The notes beneath the pieces are model-generated. The model made no database searches, was not told the DNA's origin, and saw nothing but the letters and a program-made list of their open reading frames with translations. 64,000 nt of DNA from Priestia megaterium. GTDB lineage: Bacteria > Bacillota > Bacilli > Bacillales > Bacillaceae_H. The position numbers and the translations under genes were made by a program. The stretch spans positions 186,001 through 250,000 of the forward strand of contig VTEF01000001.1 in assembly GCA_008180335.1 (NCBI GenBank). The letters run 5' to 3'. Positions 10,783-19,544 of the stretch are shown piece after piece (positions within the stretch are counted from its first letter, which is position 1; every line of letters begins with the position of its first letter).

Positions 10783-11190
10783 ATGGGAGATTTTTGGAGA
10801 GATCCATATATAGAATCAGCTGCTTATTACAGTGTTGTTGTATTAAGTATGGTTGTTTTTTTAGCGATATTTGAACTTGTGACAAAGTATAAAAATTGGG
10901 AAGAAATTCAAAAAGGGAATCTTGCTGTTGCAATGGCTACCGGTGGAAAAATTTTTGGACTGGCTAATATATTTCGCTACTCTATTGAGCATAATGACAA
11001 TTTGTTGCGAATGCTCGGATGGGGAATGTACGGCTTTGTCTTGCTATTAATTAGTTATTTCATTTTTGAGTTCTTAACCCCTAAATTTCGCATTGATGAT
11101 GAAATTGAAAAAGATAACCGAGCAGTTGGTTTTATTTCGTTTATTATTTCAGTGGGAATGTCCTATGTTATTGGAGCAGGAATTGGATAG
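10783..11190 (+). CDS. yshE: DUF350 family membrane protein
   Basis: Integral membrane protein of 135 residues with four hydrophobic segments (about 15-33, 47-60, 77-98 and 113-132) and charged loops, the pattern of DUF350 proteins. Biochemical function is unknown. The glycine-containing segments AMATGGKIFGLANIFR and SVGMSYVIGAGIG are the most characteristic. It starts at ATG 10783 after GGTGAAAG. It lies between mutS2 and lcfA, the place of yshE in B. subtilis, and is followed 13 nt downstream by a tiny ORF that may share its transcript. Confidence 0.85.
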   Translation: MGDFWRDPYIESAAYYSVVVLSMVVFLAIFELVTKYKNWEEIQKGNLAVAMATGGKIFGLANIFRYSIEHNDNLLRMLGWGMYGFVLLLISYFIFEFLTPKFRIDDEIEKDNRAVGFISFIISVGMSYVIGAGIG

Positions 11191-11203
11191 GGGATAGGTG
11201 ACG

Positions 11204-11287
11204 ATGGAGATATTAGCTAAAGTTTTACTAGGGTTATGCGGTTTGTTTATTGTGATCGGCTTTATTTATATGTTGTTTTTTTCTTGA
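11204..11287 (+). CDS. Putative 27-residue single-span membrane micropeptide
   Basis: ATG at 11204 opens a 27-codon frame coding for MEILAKVLLGLCGLFIVIGF followed by IYMLFFS, ended by two consecutive TGA codons. Apart from the first five residues it is one hydrophobic helix of about 20 residues, as expected for a membrane micropeptide. It starts 13 nt after the DUF350 gene, with only a weak GGATAGGTG upstream as a possible RBS. I do not recognise a family. It could equally be chance; proximity to a membrane-protein gene and the clean amphipathic-free helix are the only support. Confidence 0.4.
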   Translation: MEILAKVLLGLCGLFIVIGFIYMLFFS

Positions 11288-11440
11288 TGAACGTTCTTTT
11301 AGTCAAAAGTGTTCATAAGAAAATACAAAGAGAAGTGTGAAAAATATATTGTTTATTGTAAAGCTGGTTACTTTGAGGAAGTAGATGAAAGTAACGCATT
11401 CAACAAGGATAATTGCACGAAAAGTATGTATGTGAAGATA

Positions 11441-11474
11441 AAAAGAGCTGATAGCTAGCTATCAGCTCTTTTTT
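11441..11474 (+). terminator. Terminator upstream of lcfA
   Basis: Near-perfect palindrome: AAAAGAGCTGATAG, a CTAG loop, then CTATCAGCTCTTTTTT. It ends transcription from the mutS2-DUF350 side. The stretch 11288-11440 before it shows nothing else I can support. Confidence 0.85.
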
Positions 11475-11494
11475 ATGATTATTTTTCATGCTGA

Positions 11495-11523
11495 TTGCTG
11501 ATCAAAAATCAATATATTATAAT
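11495..11523 (+). promoter_or_regulatory. sigma-A promoter of lcfA
   Basis: TTGCTG at 11495-11500, a 17-nt spacer and TATAAT at 11518-11523. No FadR-type TGAATGA palindrome is visible here, unlike the fadR promoter. Confidence 0.6.
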
Positions 11524-11565
11524 ATAAAAGAAAGAAAATTCTAACGATTAGAAGGAGGCGGTAAA

Positions 11566-13260
11566 ATGGAACAAGATGAAAAGGTTTGGATTTCTCAATA
11601 TCCAAAAGAAATTTCACCCTCGCTTGAATATAGTACAAAAAACCTTGCTCAGTTATTCGAAGAAGTAACTCAAAAGTACCCTGAAAAATTTGCTGTTCAT
11701 TTTTTAGGTAAGCGAATGACTTTTCGAGAATTGTATGAACAATCTATTCAATTAGCAGCGTATTTAAAAGAGATAGGAATGAACAGAGGAGATCGTGTTG
11801 CCATTATGCTGCCTAACTGTCCGCAGGCTGTTATTTCATTTTATGCGGTTTTATTGGCAGGAGGGATTGTGGTTGAAACCAACCCTTTGTATACAGAAAG
11901 AGAGTTAGAATATCAAATGAATGATTCAGGTGCAAAATGCATCATTTCATTAGATTTGTTGTATCCACGCATCTCAAAAGTGAAAGCGGTAACAAAAATT
12001 GAGCATATTATTACTACTTCTATTAAAGATTATTTGCCATTTCCTAAAAACATCCTGTATCCATTTATTCAGCGCAAACAACAGCAATTAACTATTTCAA
12101 TTGAACAGAGTAAGACGACACATTTGTTTCCATTTATTATGAAGCGGAAGGTAGGGGAAAGTTCCTTTACAAGTGAACCATATTCAAACGAGGAAATTGC
12201 TCTTTTACAGTACACTGGCGGAACGACTGGCTTTCCAAAAGGCGTAATGTTAACACATAAAAACTTAGCAGCTAATGCGACAATGTGTGCTCATTGGCTT
12301 TATCAATGCAAGCCAGGGGAAGAAAAAGTATTAGGCATAATCCCGTTTTTTCATGTGTATGGGCTGACAACAGTACTTATTTTATCTGTTTTGCAAGGAT
12401 ATGAAATGGTTCTGCTTCCGAAGTTCGATGTCAAAACGGCTTTAAAAACCATTGACAAACAAAAACCAACTCTTTTTCCAGGAGCTCCTACTATTTACAT
12501 CGCTTTGCTGAATGATCCTGATTTGCAAAAATATGATTTATCTTCTATTGACTCTTGTATAAGTGGCTCTGCTCCTTTGCCTTTAGAAATTCAAGAGAAA
12601 TTTGAGCGCGTTACGGGCGGAAAATTAGTTGAAGGGTATGGATTAACAGAGACATCTCCAGTTACGCACGCTAATTTTGTATGGGAAAAGAGAGTAAAAG
12701 GAAGTATAGGCGTCCCTTGGCCAGATACAGATGCAAAAGTTATTTCGTTTGAAACTGGAGAGAAGGCTGAACTAAATGAAGTAGGGGAAATAGCTGTGAA
12801 GGGGCCACAAGTAATGAAAGGTTACTGGAACCGACCTGAAGAGACAGAGGTAGTATTGAGAGATGGTTGGCTGTTGACAGGAGATTTAGGGTATATGGAT
12901 GAAAAGGGATATTTTTATATTGTGGACCGTAAGAAGGACATGATTATTGCAGGAGGCTACAACATTTATCCAAGAGAAGTTGAAGAAGTTTTATATGAAC
13001 ATGAAAAGGTACAAGAGGTAGTAGTAGCTGGAGTACCTGATCCGTATCGAGGAGAGACAGTAAAAGCTTACATTGTTTTGAAAAATGGTGTATCATGTAC
13101 AGAAGAAGAACTTAATGCATTTTCTCGCCGATATTTAGCAGCTTATAAAGTACCTCGGATTTATGAATTTCGAGATGAACTTCCAAAAACAGCGGTTGGT
13201 AAGATTTTGAGAAGAGCGCTGATTGAAGAAGAGAAAGAAAAGCAAAAAAAGGCGACGTAA
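11566..13260 (+). CDS. lcfA: Long-chain fatty-acid--CoA ligase
   Basis: Peripheral membrane acyl-CoA synthetase that activates fatty acids with ATP and CoA, the first step of beta-oxidation. It has 564 residues, the family length. ANL-superfamily motifs are all visible: the P-loop-like YTGGTTGFPKG near 217-227, GYGLTETSP near 363, the GDLGYMDEKGYFYIVDRKKD hinge near 441-460, GGYNIYP just after it, and the C-terminal catalytic lysine in PKTAVGKILRR near 545. The start ATG follows GAAGGAGGCGG. It lies upstream of fadR as in B. subtilis. A terminator straddles its stop codon, so it is largely a separate unit from fadR-fadB-etfBA. Confidence 0.95.
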   Translation: MEQDEKVWISQYPKEISPSLEYSTKNLAQLFEEVTQKYPEKFAVHFLGKRMTFRELYEQSIQLAAYLKEIGMNRGDRVAIMLPNCPQAVISFYAVLLAGGIVVETNPLYTERELEYQMNDSGAKCIISLDLLYPRISKVKAVTKIEHIITTSIKDYLPFPKNILYPFIQRKQQQLTISIEQSKTTHLFPFIMKRKVGESSFTSEPYSNEEIALLQYTGGTTGFPKGVMLTHKNLAANATMCAHWLYQCKPGEEKVLGIIPFFHVYGLTTVLILSVLQGYEMVLLPKFDVKTALKTIDKQKPTLFPGAPTIYIALLNDPDLQKYDLSSIDSCISGSAPLPLEIQEKFERVTGGKLVEGYGLTETSPVTHANFVWEKRVKGSIGVPWPDTDAKVISFETGEKAELNEVGEIAVKGPQVMKGYWNRPEETEVVLRDGWLLTGDLGYMDEKGYFYIVDRKKDMIIAGGYNIYPREVEEVLYEHEKVQEVVVAGVPDPYRGETVKAYIVLKNGVSCTEEELNAFSRRYLAAYKVPRIYEFRDELPKTAVGKILRRALIEEEKEKQKKAT

Positions 13261-13282
13261 GTAGCGTTGCCGAATATTTTTT
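13251..13282 (+). terminator. Terminator of lcfA
   Basis: Stem GGCGACG (13251-13257) with CGTTGCC (13265-13271), loop containing the lcfA stop codon TAA, then a T-rich tail. Confidence 0.6.
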
Positions 13283-13294
13283 ATAAAAACCTAA

Positions 13295-13323
13295 TTGACA
13301 GATATGTATTGTTTCTTTATTAT
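13295..13323 (+). promoter_or_regulatory. sigma-A promoter of fadR-fadB-etfBA
   Basis: Consensus TTGACA at 13295-13300, exactly 17 nt, then TATTAT at 13318-13323. The FadR operator starts 7 nt downstream and would cover the transcription start. Confidence 0.8.
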
Positions 13324-13330
13324 AAAGATA

Positions 13331-13348
13331 TGAATGAATAATCATTCA
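13331..13348. promoter_or_regulatory. FadR operator
   Basis: TGAATGAATAATCATTCA, a palindrome that fits the published B. subtilis FadR (YsiA) consensus TGAATGAMTANTCATTCA at every position. It lies at about the +1 site of the fadR promoter. The expected logic is repression without long-chain acyl-CoA and autoregulation of fadR. Confidence 0.88.
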
Positions 13349-13371
13349 TATTTTAAAGGAGCGTATTTAGA

Positions 13372-13965
13372 TTGAAAAGAAACAAACCAAAATACAAACA
13401 GATTATTGATGCAGCAGTAGTTGTGATTGCTGAAAACGGCTATCATAATGCACAAGTATCTAAGATTGCGAAGCAAGCAGGTGTAGCTGACGGTACCATT
13501 TATTTATACTTTAAAAATAAAGAAGATGTTTTAATTTCTTTATTTCAAGAAAAGATGGGGCAGTTTGTAGAGAAAGTGCAAGAAGAGCTTGTAGAGAAAG
13601 AAACGGCTTCTGATAAACTTTACATGTTAATTGATAAGCATTTTTCGAATCTCGCCGGAGACTATCACTTAGCAATTGTCACTCAGCTGGAATTACGTCA
13701 ATCAAACAAAGATCTACGGTTAAAAATTAATGAGGTACTTAAAGATTATTTATCGGTTATTGATTCAATCCTGCAAACAGGTGTAGACACTGGTGAATTT
13801 TCTGAAAGTTTGGATATTAGATTAGCACGACAAATGATTTTTGGAACGATTGATGAAACGGTGACAACTTGGGTCATGAATGATCAAAGATATGAGCTGA
13901 TGGAATTAGTAGGAAAAGTTCATCAATTATTAATGAATGGATGTGGCGGCTCTCAACCTCGTTAG
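13372..13965 (+). CDS. fadR: TetR-family fatty-acid degradation regulator FadR
   Basis: Transcriptional repressor of beta-oxidation genes that leaves DNA when it binds long-chain acyl-CoA. It has 197 residues. The N-terminal TetR helix-turn-helix is about 10-55, with IAENGYHNAQVSKIAKQAGV and ADGTIYLYFKNKEDVL clearly visible; the C-terminal ligand domain fills the rest. It starts with TTG at 13372 behind AAAGGAG. A consensus FadR operator overlaps its own promoter. A 12-bp stem-loop (13947-13976) surrounds its stop codon and lies in front of fadB; without a T run it is more likely a processing or stability element than a terminator. Confidence 0.94.
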   Translation: MKRNKPKYKQIIDAAVVVIAENGYHNAQVSKIAKQAGVADGTIYLYFKNKEDVLISLFQEKMGQFVEKVQEELVEKETASDKLYMLIDKHFSNLAGDYHLAIVTQLELRQSNKDLRLKINEVLKDYLSVIDSILQTGVDTGEFSESLDIRLARQMIFGTIDETVTTWVMNDQRYELMELVGKVHQLLMNGCGGSQPR

Positions 13966-14011
13966 GTTGAAAGCCGATACTATACATACTTTGAACAAGG
14001 GGTGAATGGAA

Positions 14012-14785
14012 GTGAGTGTGTTACATGTTGAAACTGCCAATGGTATCACCATTGTTACATTAAATCGTCCACCTGCTAATGCATTATCACAAGCAGTTTT
14101 ACAAGAACTTTCGGCTCTTTTAACACAACTTGAGAAAAACGATGAAACAAGAGTTATTGTATTAAAAGGAGAAGGAAGATTCTTTTGTGCAGGAGCTGAT
14201 ATTAAAGAGTTTACCTCTTTGCAACAAGCAGAGGATTATGAACAACTAGCTAAAAATGGTCAGCAAATATTTGAGTATATTGAAACCTATCCGAAGCCCG
14301 TTATTGCAGCAATTCACGGTGCAGCGCTAGGGGGAGGACTAGAGTTAGCGATGAGTTGCCACATGCGCTTTGTAAGTGAAACGGCTAAGTTAGGGTTGCC
14401 AGAGCTGCAGCTTGGTATTATTCCGGGTTTTGCTGGCACGCAGCGTCTACCGCGTTATGTAGGAGTAGCAAAAGCGTGTGAAATGATGCTAACGAGTGAA
14501 CCTATTTCAGGAGTTGAAGCTGTAAAAGCAGGCCTTGCAAATGCTGCTTATAAAGAAGAAGAACTTTTCGAGCAAGTCAAAGCAGTAGCTGTAAAAATAG
14601 CGAAGAAGAGCCCGATCTCTATAAAAGCAACTTTACAATTACTTCAACACGTAAAGACAGATTCATATTATGAAGGAGTGAAAAAAGAAGCATCATTTTT
14701 TGGAAGCGTATTCAAGTCTGAGGATGCAAAAGAAGGGGTAGCCGCATTTATTGAAAAGCGTGAACCGCAATTTGTTGGAAAATAA
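14012..14785 (+). CDS. fadB: Enoyl-CoA hydratase
   Basis: Crotonase-fold enzyme that hydrates trans-2-enoyl-CoA to 3-hydroxyacyl-CoA in beta-oxidation. It has 257 residues. The oxyanion-hole segments are present: CAGADIKEF near 62-70 and [16 protein letters not shown] near 105-120. Both catalytic glutamates are in place: one in [20 protein letters not shown] and one a helix earlier in the AKLGLPE stretch. An ATG at 14006 is nearly on top of AAGGGGTG, so the GTG at 14012 (7-nt spacing) is the likelier start. It belongs to the fadR-fadB-etfB-etfA operon. Confidence 0.93.
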   Translation: MSVLHVETANGITIVTLNRPPANALSQAVLQELSALLTQLEKNDETRVIVLKGEGRFFCAGADIKEFTSLQQAEDYEQLAKNGQQIFEYIETYPKPVIAAIHGAALGGGLELAMSCHMRFVSETAKLGLPELQLGIIPGFAGTQRLPRYVGVAKACEMMLTSEPISGVEAVKAGLANAAYKEEELFEQVKAVAVKIAKKSPISIKATLQLLQHVKTDSYYEGVKKEASFFGSVFKSEDAKEGVAAFIEKREPQFVGK

Positions 14786-14810
14786 CGATATATTTTAGGA
14801 GGGGAAAGAA

Positions 14811-15584
14811 ATGAACATTTACGTTTTATTAAAAAGAACATTCGATACTGAGGAGAAGATTGTATTAACAAACGGTCAAATTGCAGAAGATGGAGCTGAA
14901 TTTATTATTAACCCATACGATGAGTATGCCATTGAAGAAGCGATTCAAATAAAAGAAAAAAATGGCGGCGAAATTACAGTTGTTACTGTCGGAACAGAAG
15001 AGTCTGAAAAAGAATTAAGAACAGCTTTAGCTATGGGAGCCGATAAGGCAGTATTAATTAATATAGAAGATGATGTAGAACAGAGTGATCAATATACAAC
15101 AGCTAAAATTTTAGCGCAGTATTTAAAAGATCAATCACCAGATTTAATTTTAGGAGGAAATGTAGCAATCGATGGTGGTTCAGGACAAGTCGGTCCTCGC
15201 GTTGCAGAATTACTTGAGATTCCATATGTAACAACCATTACAAAGCTTGATATTAAAGACAGACAAGTAACGGTTGTGCGTGATGTAGAGGGAGATTCAG
15301 AAATTATTGAAACGACACTTCCTTTATTAGTTACAGCACAGCAAGGATTAAATGAACCACGCTATCCGTCGTTACCAGGAATTATGAAAGCGAAGAAGAA
15401 GCCGTTAACAGAATTAGAAATTGATGATTTAGATTTAGAAGAAGAGGATGTAGAGGCAAAAACAAAAACGATTGAAATTTACTTACCACCTAAAAAAGAA
15501 GCAGGACGCATTTTAAATGGTGAAGTACAAGATCAAGTGAAGGAATTAGTCCAACTTTTACATTCAGAAGCAAAAGTCATTTAA
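14811..15584 (+). CDS. etfB: Electron transfer flavoprotein beta subunit
   Basis: AMP-binding subunit of ETF, which accepts electrons from acyl-CoA dehydrogenases and passes them to the respiratory chain. It has 257 residues. The ETF beta signature is visible as VAIDGGSGQVGPRVAELLEIPYVT-like sequence near 121-142, with the adenine-nucleotide-binding alpha/beta fold (TVVTVGTEESEKELRTALAMGADKAVLI) before it. The GGGGAAAG RBS is well placed. Gap to fadB is 25 nt and to etfA 41 nt. Confidence 0.95.
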   Translation: MNIYVLLKRTFDTEEKIVLTNGQIAEDGAEFIINPYDEYAIEEAIQIKEKNGGEITVVTVGTEESEKELRTALAMGADKAVLINIEDDVEQSDQYTTAKILAQYLKDQSPDLILGGNVAIDGGSGQVGPRVAELLEIPYVTTITKLDIKDRQVTVVRDVEGDSEIIETTLPLLVTAQQGLNEPRYPSLPGIMKAKKKPLTELEIDDLDLEEEDVEAKTKTIEIYLPPKKEAGRILNGEVQDQVKELVQLLHSEAKVI

Positions 15585-15625
15585 AGTGAACGAATAAAAC
15601 AGTCGAATATCATGGGGGGATTATC

Positions 15626-16606
15626 ATGGGACGTAAAGTATTAGTATTAGGCGAAGCACGTGAAGGGGTATTACGTAATGTATCATTTGAAGCAATTGCA
15701 GCCGCAACGACAATTGCTGAAGGTGGAGAGGTAGTTGCAACACTCATCGGACAAGGCGTTCAAGCATTAAGTGAAGAGCTTATCGAATATGGTGCCGATC
15801 GCGTAGTAGTGGTTGAACATGACAAGTTAGAAACGTATACTTCTGACGGGTATACACAAGCGTTGCTAACAGTTGTGCAAGAGGAAAAGCCTGAAGCAAT
15901 TATTGCTGGCCATACAGCACTCGGGAAAGACTTATCCCCTAAACTTGCTGCTAGATTAGATAAAGGATTAGTGTCAGATGTTACAGACTTAGAAGTGTCA
16001 GGAGGAAACATCGTATTTACCCGACCAATCTATTCAGGAAAAGCGTTTGAAAAGAAAATTATGATTGACGATTTTATTTTTGCAACAATTCGTCCAAATA
16101 ATATTGCACCTTTAGAAAAAGATTCAAGTCGCTCTGGAGAAGTTCGTGCTTTACAAGTAGACATTAAAGACTTACGTACAATTGTGAAAGAAGTTGTTCG
16201 CAAAGCTACACAAGGCGTAGACTTGTCAGAAGCAAAAATTGTAATTGCTGGTGGACGTGGTGTGAAAAGTGAAGAAGGATTTAAACCGTTGCAAGAACTA
16301 GCGGATGTACTTGGAGGTGCTGTGGGGGCTTCTCGCGGAGCTTGTGATGCAGAGTATTGCGACTACTCATTGCAGATTGGTCAAACAGGGAAAGTCGTTA
16401 CGCCTGACCTATATATCGCTTGCGGAATCTCAGGTGCTATTCAGCATTTAGCTGGTATGTCTAACTCCAAAATTATTGTTGCAATTAACAAAGATGAAGA
16501 AGCAAACATTTTTAAAGTTGCTGATTACGGGATTGTCGGAGATCTATTTGAAGTGGTTCCTTTACTGACGGAGGAATTTAAAAAAGTAAAAGTGCAATCA
16601 GCTTAA
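15626..16606 (+). CDS. etfA: Electron transfer flavoprotein alpha subunit
   Basis: FAD-binding subunit of ETF, partner of the etfB product. It has 326 residues. The N-terminal domain (about 1-190) pairs with the beta subunit. The C-terminal FAD domain carries VIAGGRGVKSEEGFKPLQELA near 209-230 and the signature YIACGISGAIQHLAGMSNSK near 268-287, followed by IVAINKDEEANIFKVADYGIVGD. The ATG at 15626 follows GGGGGGA. It is the last gene of the FadR-controlled operon and ends at a strong terminator. Confidence 0.96.
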   Translation: MGRKVLVLGEAREGVLRNVSFEAIAAATTIAEGGEVVATLIGQGVQALSEELIEYGADRVVVVEHDKLETYTSDGYTQALLTVVQEEKPEAIIAGHTALGKDLSPKLAARLDKGLVSDVTDLEVSGGNIVFTRPIYSGKAFEKKIMIDDFIFATIRPNNIAPLEKDSSRSGEVRALQVDIKDLRTIVKEVVRKATQGVDLSEAKIVIAGGRGVKSEEGFKPLQELADVLGGAVGASRGACDAEYCDYSLQIGQTGKVVTPDLYIACGISGAIQHLAGMSNSKIIVAINKDEEANIFKVADYGIVGDLFEVVPLLTEEFKKVKVQSA

Positions 16607-16614
16607 AGAAGAAG

Positions 16615-16650
16615 AGCCTTTTCTATCGCGGATATGGAAAAGGCTTTTTC
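16615..16650 (+). terminator. Terminator of the fadR-etfA operon
   Basis: AGCCTTTTC pairs with GAAAAGGCT, loop of about 13 nt, then TTTTTC. Confidence 0.8.
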
Positions 16651-16805
16651 ATTGAACATGAATGAATTGTTTGAAAATGTGTAAAATAGGAAACAGGTGT
16701 TTAGATAGAAGCTTTGAAATATAAGCAAATAAATAGCAATGCATATAGTAAGATGATATACTTTGATTATCATTTAGATACAGCATATATTTAGGAGGAA
16801 TTATA

Positions 16806-17120
16806 ATGGCAATTGCACATGCTACAGATCAAACGTTTTCAAATGAAATTAGTTCAGGCTTAGTGCTTGTTGACTTTTGGGCACCATGGTGTGGACCTTG
16901 TAAAATGATCGCTCCAGTTCTTGAAGAATTAGATGGAGAGCTTGGCGATAAAGTGAAAATTGTAAAAGTAGACGTTGACGAAAACCAAGAAACAGCTGGT
17001 AGCTACGGTGTTATGAGTATTCCAACTTTAATTGTATTTAAAGATGGTCAAAAAGTAGATCAAGTAGTTGGTTACCAACCAAAAGAAGCATTAACTGAAT
17101 TAGTTAACAAACATGCTTAA
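16806..17120 (+). CDS. trxA: Thioredoxin
   Basis: Cytoplasmic disulfide reductase that supplies electrons to ribonucleotide reductase, peroxiredoxins and methionine sulfoxide reductase. It has 104 residues, with the active site WCGPCK near 28-33, the cis-proline loop SIPTL near 72-76 and the usual beta-alpha-beta order. The ATG follows TAGGAGGAATTATA. It is monocistronic: a strong terminator follows and the etfA terminator precedes. The 200 nt upstream hold a TATACT-like -10 (about 16755) but no promoter I can place with confidence. Confidence 0.97.
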   Translation: MAIAHATDQTFSNEISSGLVLVDFWAPWCGPCKMIAPVLEELDGELGDKVKIVKVDVDENQETAGSYGVMSIPTLIVFKDGQKVDQVVGYQPKEALTELVNKHA

Positions 17121-17148
17121 AAACCTAGCGCTTGCTAGGTTTTTTTTG
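17117..17148 (+). terminator. Terminator of trxA
   Basis: AAAACCTAGC, loop GCTT, GCTAGGTTTTTTTT directly after the stop codon. Confidence 0.9.
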
Positions 17149-17239
17149 AATTCGACATCCATTCGCTCTGCTCTTCGTATATCTCTTCTTTTTCGAAAGG
17201 TTCAATTCCCATACAACCTCAAAGCCATGAAATCATTAG

Positions 17240-17253
17240 CGAATAAACGTTCG
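17240..17253. promoter_or_regulatory. Candidate LexA (SOS) box upstream of uvrC
   Basis: CGAATAAACGTTCG matches the Gram-positive LexA consensus CGAACRNRYGTTCG except for T in place of C at position 5. It lies 7 nt upstream of TATAAT at 17261-17266, where a bound repressor would block the promoter of uvrC. I infer the regulation; nothing here proves it. Confidence 0.45.
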
Positions 17254-17387
17254 TTTGTTTTATAATAGAAAAGAATGTTTAGTTGAGTATCTTCCATTCA
17301 CATTCATTTAGGGCATTTTTTACTTAAAACAAGTTGCTGTACACCTTTAAATAAATGAACAAAGTAAAGAGAAAGGGGGCAAGGTAC

Positions 17388-19160
17388 ATGAGTGACTACC
17401 TAAAAGAGAAACTTGCCATTTTACCGGATCAACCTGGTTGCTATTTAATGAAAGATAAGTATGGAACAGTTATTTATGTCGGAAAGGCGAAAATATTAAA
17501 AAACCGTGTCCGTTCTTACTTTACAGGATCTCATGATGGAAAAACATTACGACTCGTTAATGATATTGCTGATTTTGAATATATTGTTACGTCATCCGAT
17601 TTAGAAGCGCTTATTTTAGAGATGAATTTAATTAAAAAATATGACCCGAAATATAATATCATGCTAAAGGATGACAAAGGGTATCCATTTATTAAAATTA
17701 CGAGTGAAAAACATCCCCGGCTCGTCATTACGCGTAAAATTAAAAAAGACAAAGGAAAGTATTTTGGGCCTTATCCTAATGTGCAGGCAGCCAACGAAAC
17801 GAAACGGCTGCTAGATCGAATCTATCCTCTTAGAAAATGTTCAACAATTCCTGACCGAGTCTGTTTGTATTACCATATCGGACAGTGTCTTGCTCCATGT
17901 GTTTATAACATTACGGAAACCCAAAATAAAGAAATCATTGATAATATTTCACGATTTTTAAGCGGTGGTTATGAACAAGTGAAAGAAGAGTTAACGGAAA
18001 AAATGTTCAAGGCATCTGAAGATTTAGACTTTGAACGTGCAAAAGAATACCGAGATCAAATTGCTCATATTGAAGCTACAATGGAGAAACAGAAAGTAGC
18101 ATTTAACGATTTTATCAATCGAGATGTATTTGGTTATTCGTATGATAAAGGATGGATGTGTGTACAAGTATTTTTTATTAGACAAGGAAAACTTATTGAG
18201 CGAGAAGTATCCATGCTTCCTTTTTATCATGAGCCTGAAGAAGATTTCTTAACGTTTATTGGTCAATTTTATGCTAAAAACATTAAGCCAAAAGAAGTGC
18301 TTGTACCTGCTACGGTTAATGCAGAATTAGCTCAGCAATTATTAGAAGTAGATGTACAACATCCAAAACGGGGAAAAAAGAAGGAGTTAGTAGAGCTTGC
18401 ATGTAAAAATGCAGCGATTGCTTTAAAAGAGAAGTTCTACTTAATTGAACGCGATGAGCAACGAACGATTGGGGCAGTCGAACGTTTAGGCGAAGCACTA
18501 AAAATCGAAGCGCCTTATCGAATTGAAGCATTTGATAATTCTAATATTCAAGGAACAGATCCAGTATCTGCAATGATTGTTTTTATTGATGGGAAGCCGG
18601 AGAAAAAAGAATACCGAAAATATAAAATTAAAACGGTACAAGGATCGGATGATTACGAATCGATGCGTGAAGTGGTGAGAAGAAGATATATACGCGTATT
18701 GAAAGAACAGCTGCCATTGCCAGATTTAATTATTGTAGACGGTGGAAAGGGGCACCTTGCTGCTGTGCAAGATATATTAGAAAATGAATTAGGTCTGTTA
18801 ATTCCAATAGCTGGTCTTGTTAAAGATGACAAGCACAGAACGTCTAATTTAATGATTGGAGAGCCGCCTGAGATTGTTCCGCTAGAGCGAAATAGTCAAG
18901 AGTTTTATCTCCTACAGCGTATTCAAGATGAAGTTCACCGTTTTGCGATTACGTTTCATCGTCAAGTTCGCTCAAAATCAGCTTTTCAGTCTGTTCTTGA
19001 TGACATTCCTGGTGTAGGAGAGAAGAGAAAAAAAGCATTATTAAAACATTTTGGTTCTGTGAAAAAATTGAAGCAAGCAACAATTGAAGAAATTCAGCAA
19101 ACTGGTGTTCCGCGAAATGTAGCCCAACAAATTTTTGAAGTGTTGAAAAAAGAATCTTGA
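17388..19160 (+). CDS. uvrC: UvrABC excinuclease subunit C
   Basis: Dual-incision nuclease of nucleotide excision repair, recruited by UvrB to damaged DNA. It has 590 residues. The N-terminal GIY-YIG domain is near 15-95 ([20 protein letters not shown]), with a cysteine-rich segment after it ([21 protein letters not shown]). The UVR domain that binds UvrB is near 195-230, an RNase H-like endonuclease domain with [12 protein letters not shown] and [10 protein letters not shown] follows, and the C-terminal HhH pair ends with [19 protein letters not shown]. The ATG at 17388 follows AAAGGGGGCAAGG; upstream in-frame ATG at 17355 adds residues without an RBS. The 240-nt gap before it contains the candidate LexA box. 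Confidence 0.96.
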   Translation: MSDYLKEKLAILPDQPGCYLMKDKYGTVIYVGKAKILKNRVRSYFTGSHDGKTLRLVNDIADFEYIVTSSDLEALILEMNLIKKYDPKYNIMLKDDKGYPFIKITSEKHPRLVITRKIKKDKGKYFGPYPNVQAANETKRLLDRIYPLRKCSTIPDRVCLYYHIGQCLAPCVYNITETQNKEIIDNISRFLSGGYEQVKEELTEKMFKASEDLDFERAKEYRDQIAHIEATMEKQKVAFNDFINRDVFGYSYDKGWMCVQVFFIRQGKLIEREVSMLPFYHEPEEDFLTFIGQFYAKNIKPKEVLVPATVNAELAQQLLEVDVQHPKRGKKKELVELACKNAAIALKEKFYLIERDEQRTIGAVERLGEALKIEAPYRIEAFDNSNIQGTDPVSAMIVFIDGKPEKKEYRKYKIKTVQGSDDYESMREVVRRRYIRVLKEQLPLPDLIIVDGGKGHLAAVQDILENELGLLIPIAGLVKDDKHRTSNLMIGEPPEIVPLERNSQEFYLLQRIQDEVHRFAITFHRQVRSKSAFQSVLDDIPGVGEKRKKALLKHFGSVKKLKQATIEEIQQTGVPRNVAQQIFEVLKKES

Positions 19161-19223
19161 AAGATAAGGAGAAGTTTGGTAAGCTATAAATTAATTTCAT
19201 ATGACACTTCATCATTTGAAGTG

Positions 19224-19471
19224 AAGATAGAGGTGCAAATTTTAATAGTACGTATTCAGAAGAGTATGAGCTCTAGTGAAGAGTGCGGAAAGGAAAATTT
19301 GCCGAAGTGAATGTTACCTCATAGTAATATTTGCTGGTTCTGCGTTAAATAAATGTAGAATTGTCAAGATGTTAATTCTTGGAGAGCTATCTCACGGCAG
19401 TGGACGGTTATGTTTATTTAAATAATTTTCGTTCGTTAAGCAATGAGATACATATCTCATTGCTTTTTTTA
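19224..19471 (+). promoter_or_regulatory. Lysine riboswitch (L box) of lysC
   Basis: Aptamer from about 19224 (GATAGAGGTGC) to about 19395 (GGAGAGCTATCTC), whose ends pair as P1 (GATAG with CTATC). The expression platform is an intrinsic terminator, AAGCAATGAGAT-ACAT-ATCTCATTGCTTTTTTT at 19438-19471. TGAGATA in its 5' arm is also complementary to TATCTCA at 19388-19394, which overlaps the P1 3' strand. Lysine binding holds P1 closed and allows termination; without lysine those two segments can pair as an antiterminator. This is the known L-box logic, and the pairing is visible here. Confidence 0.93.
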
Positions 19472-19544
19472 TTGTCTGAGTAAAAAGTAGTGGCTCTTAA
19501 TCATATTGAAACCGTAAATTTTTAGAAAAGGAATGAACAAAGTT

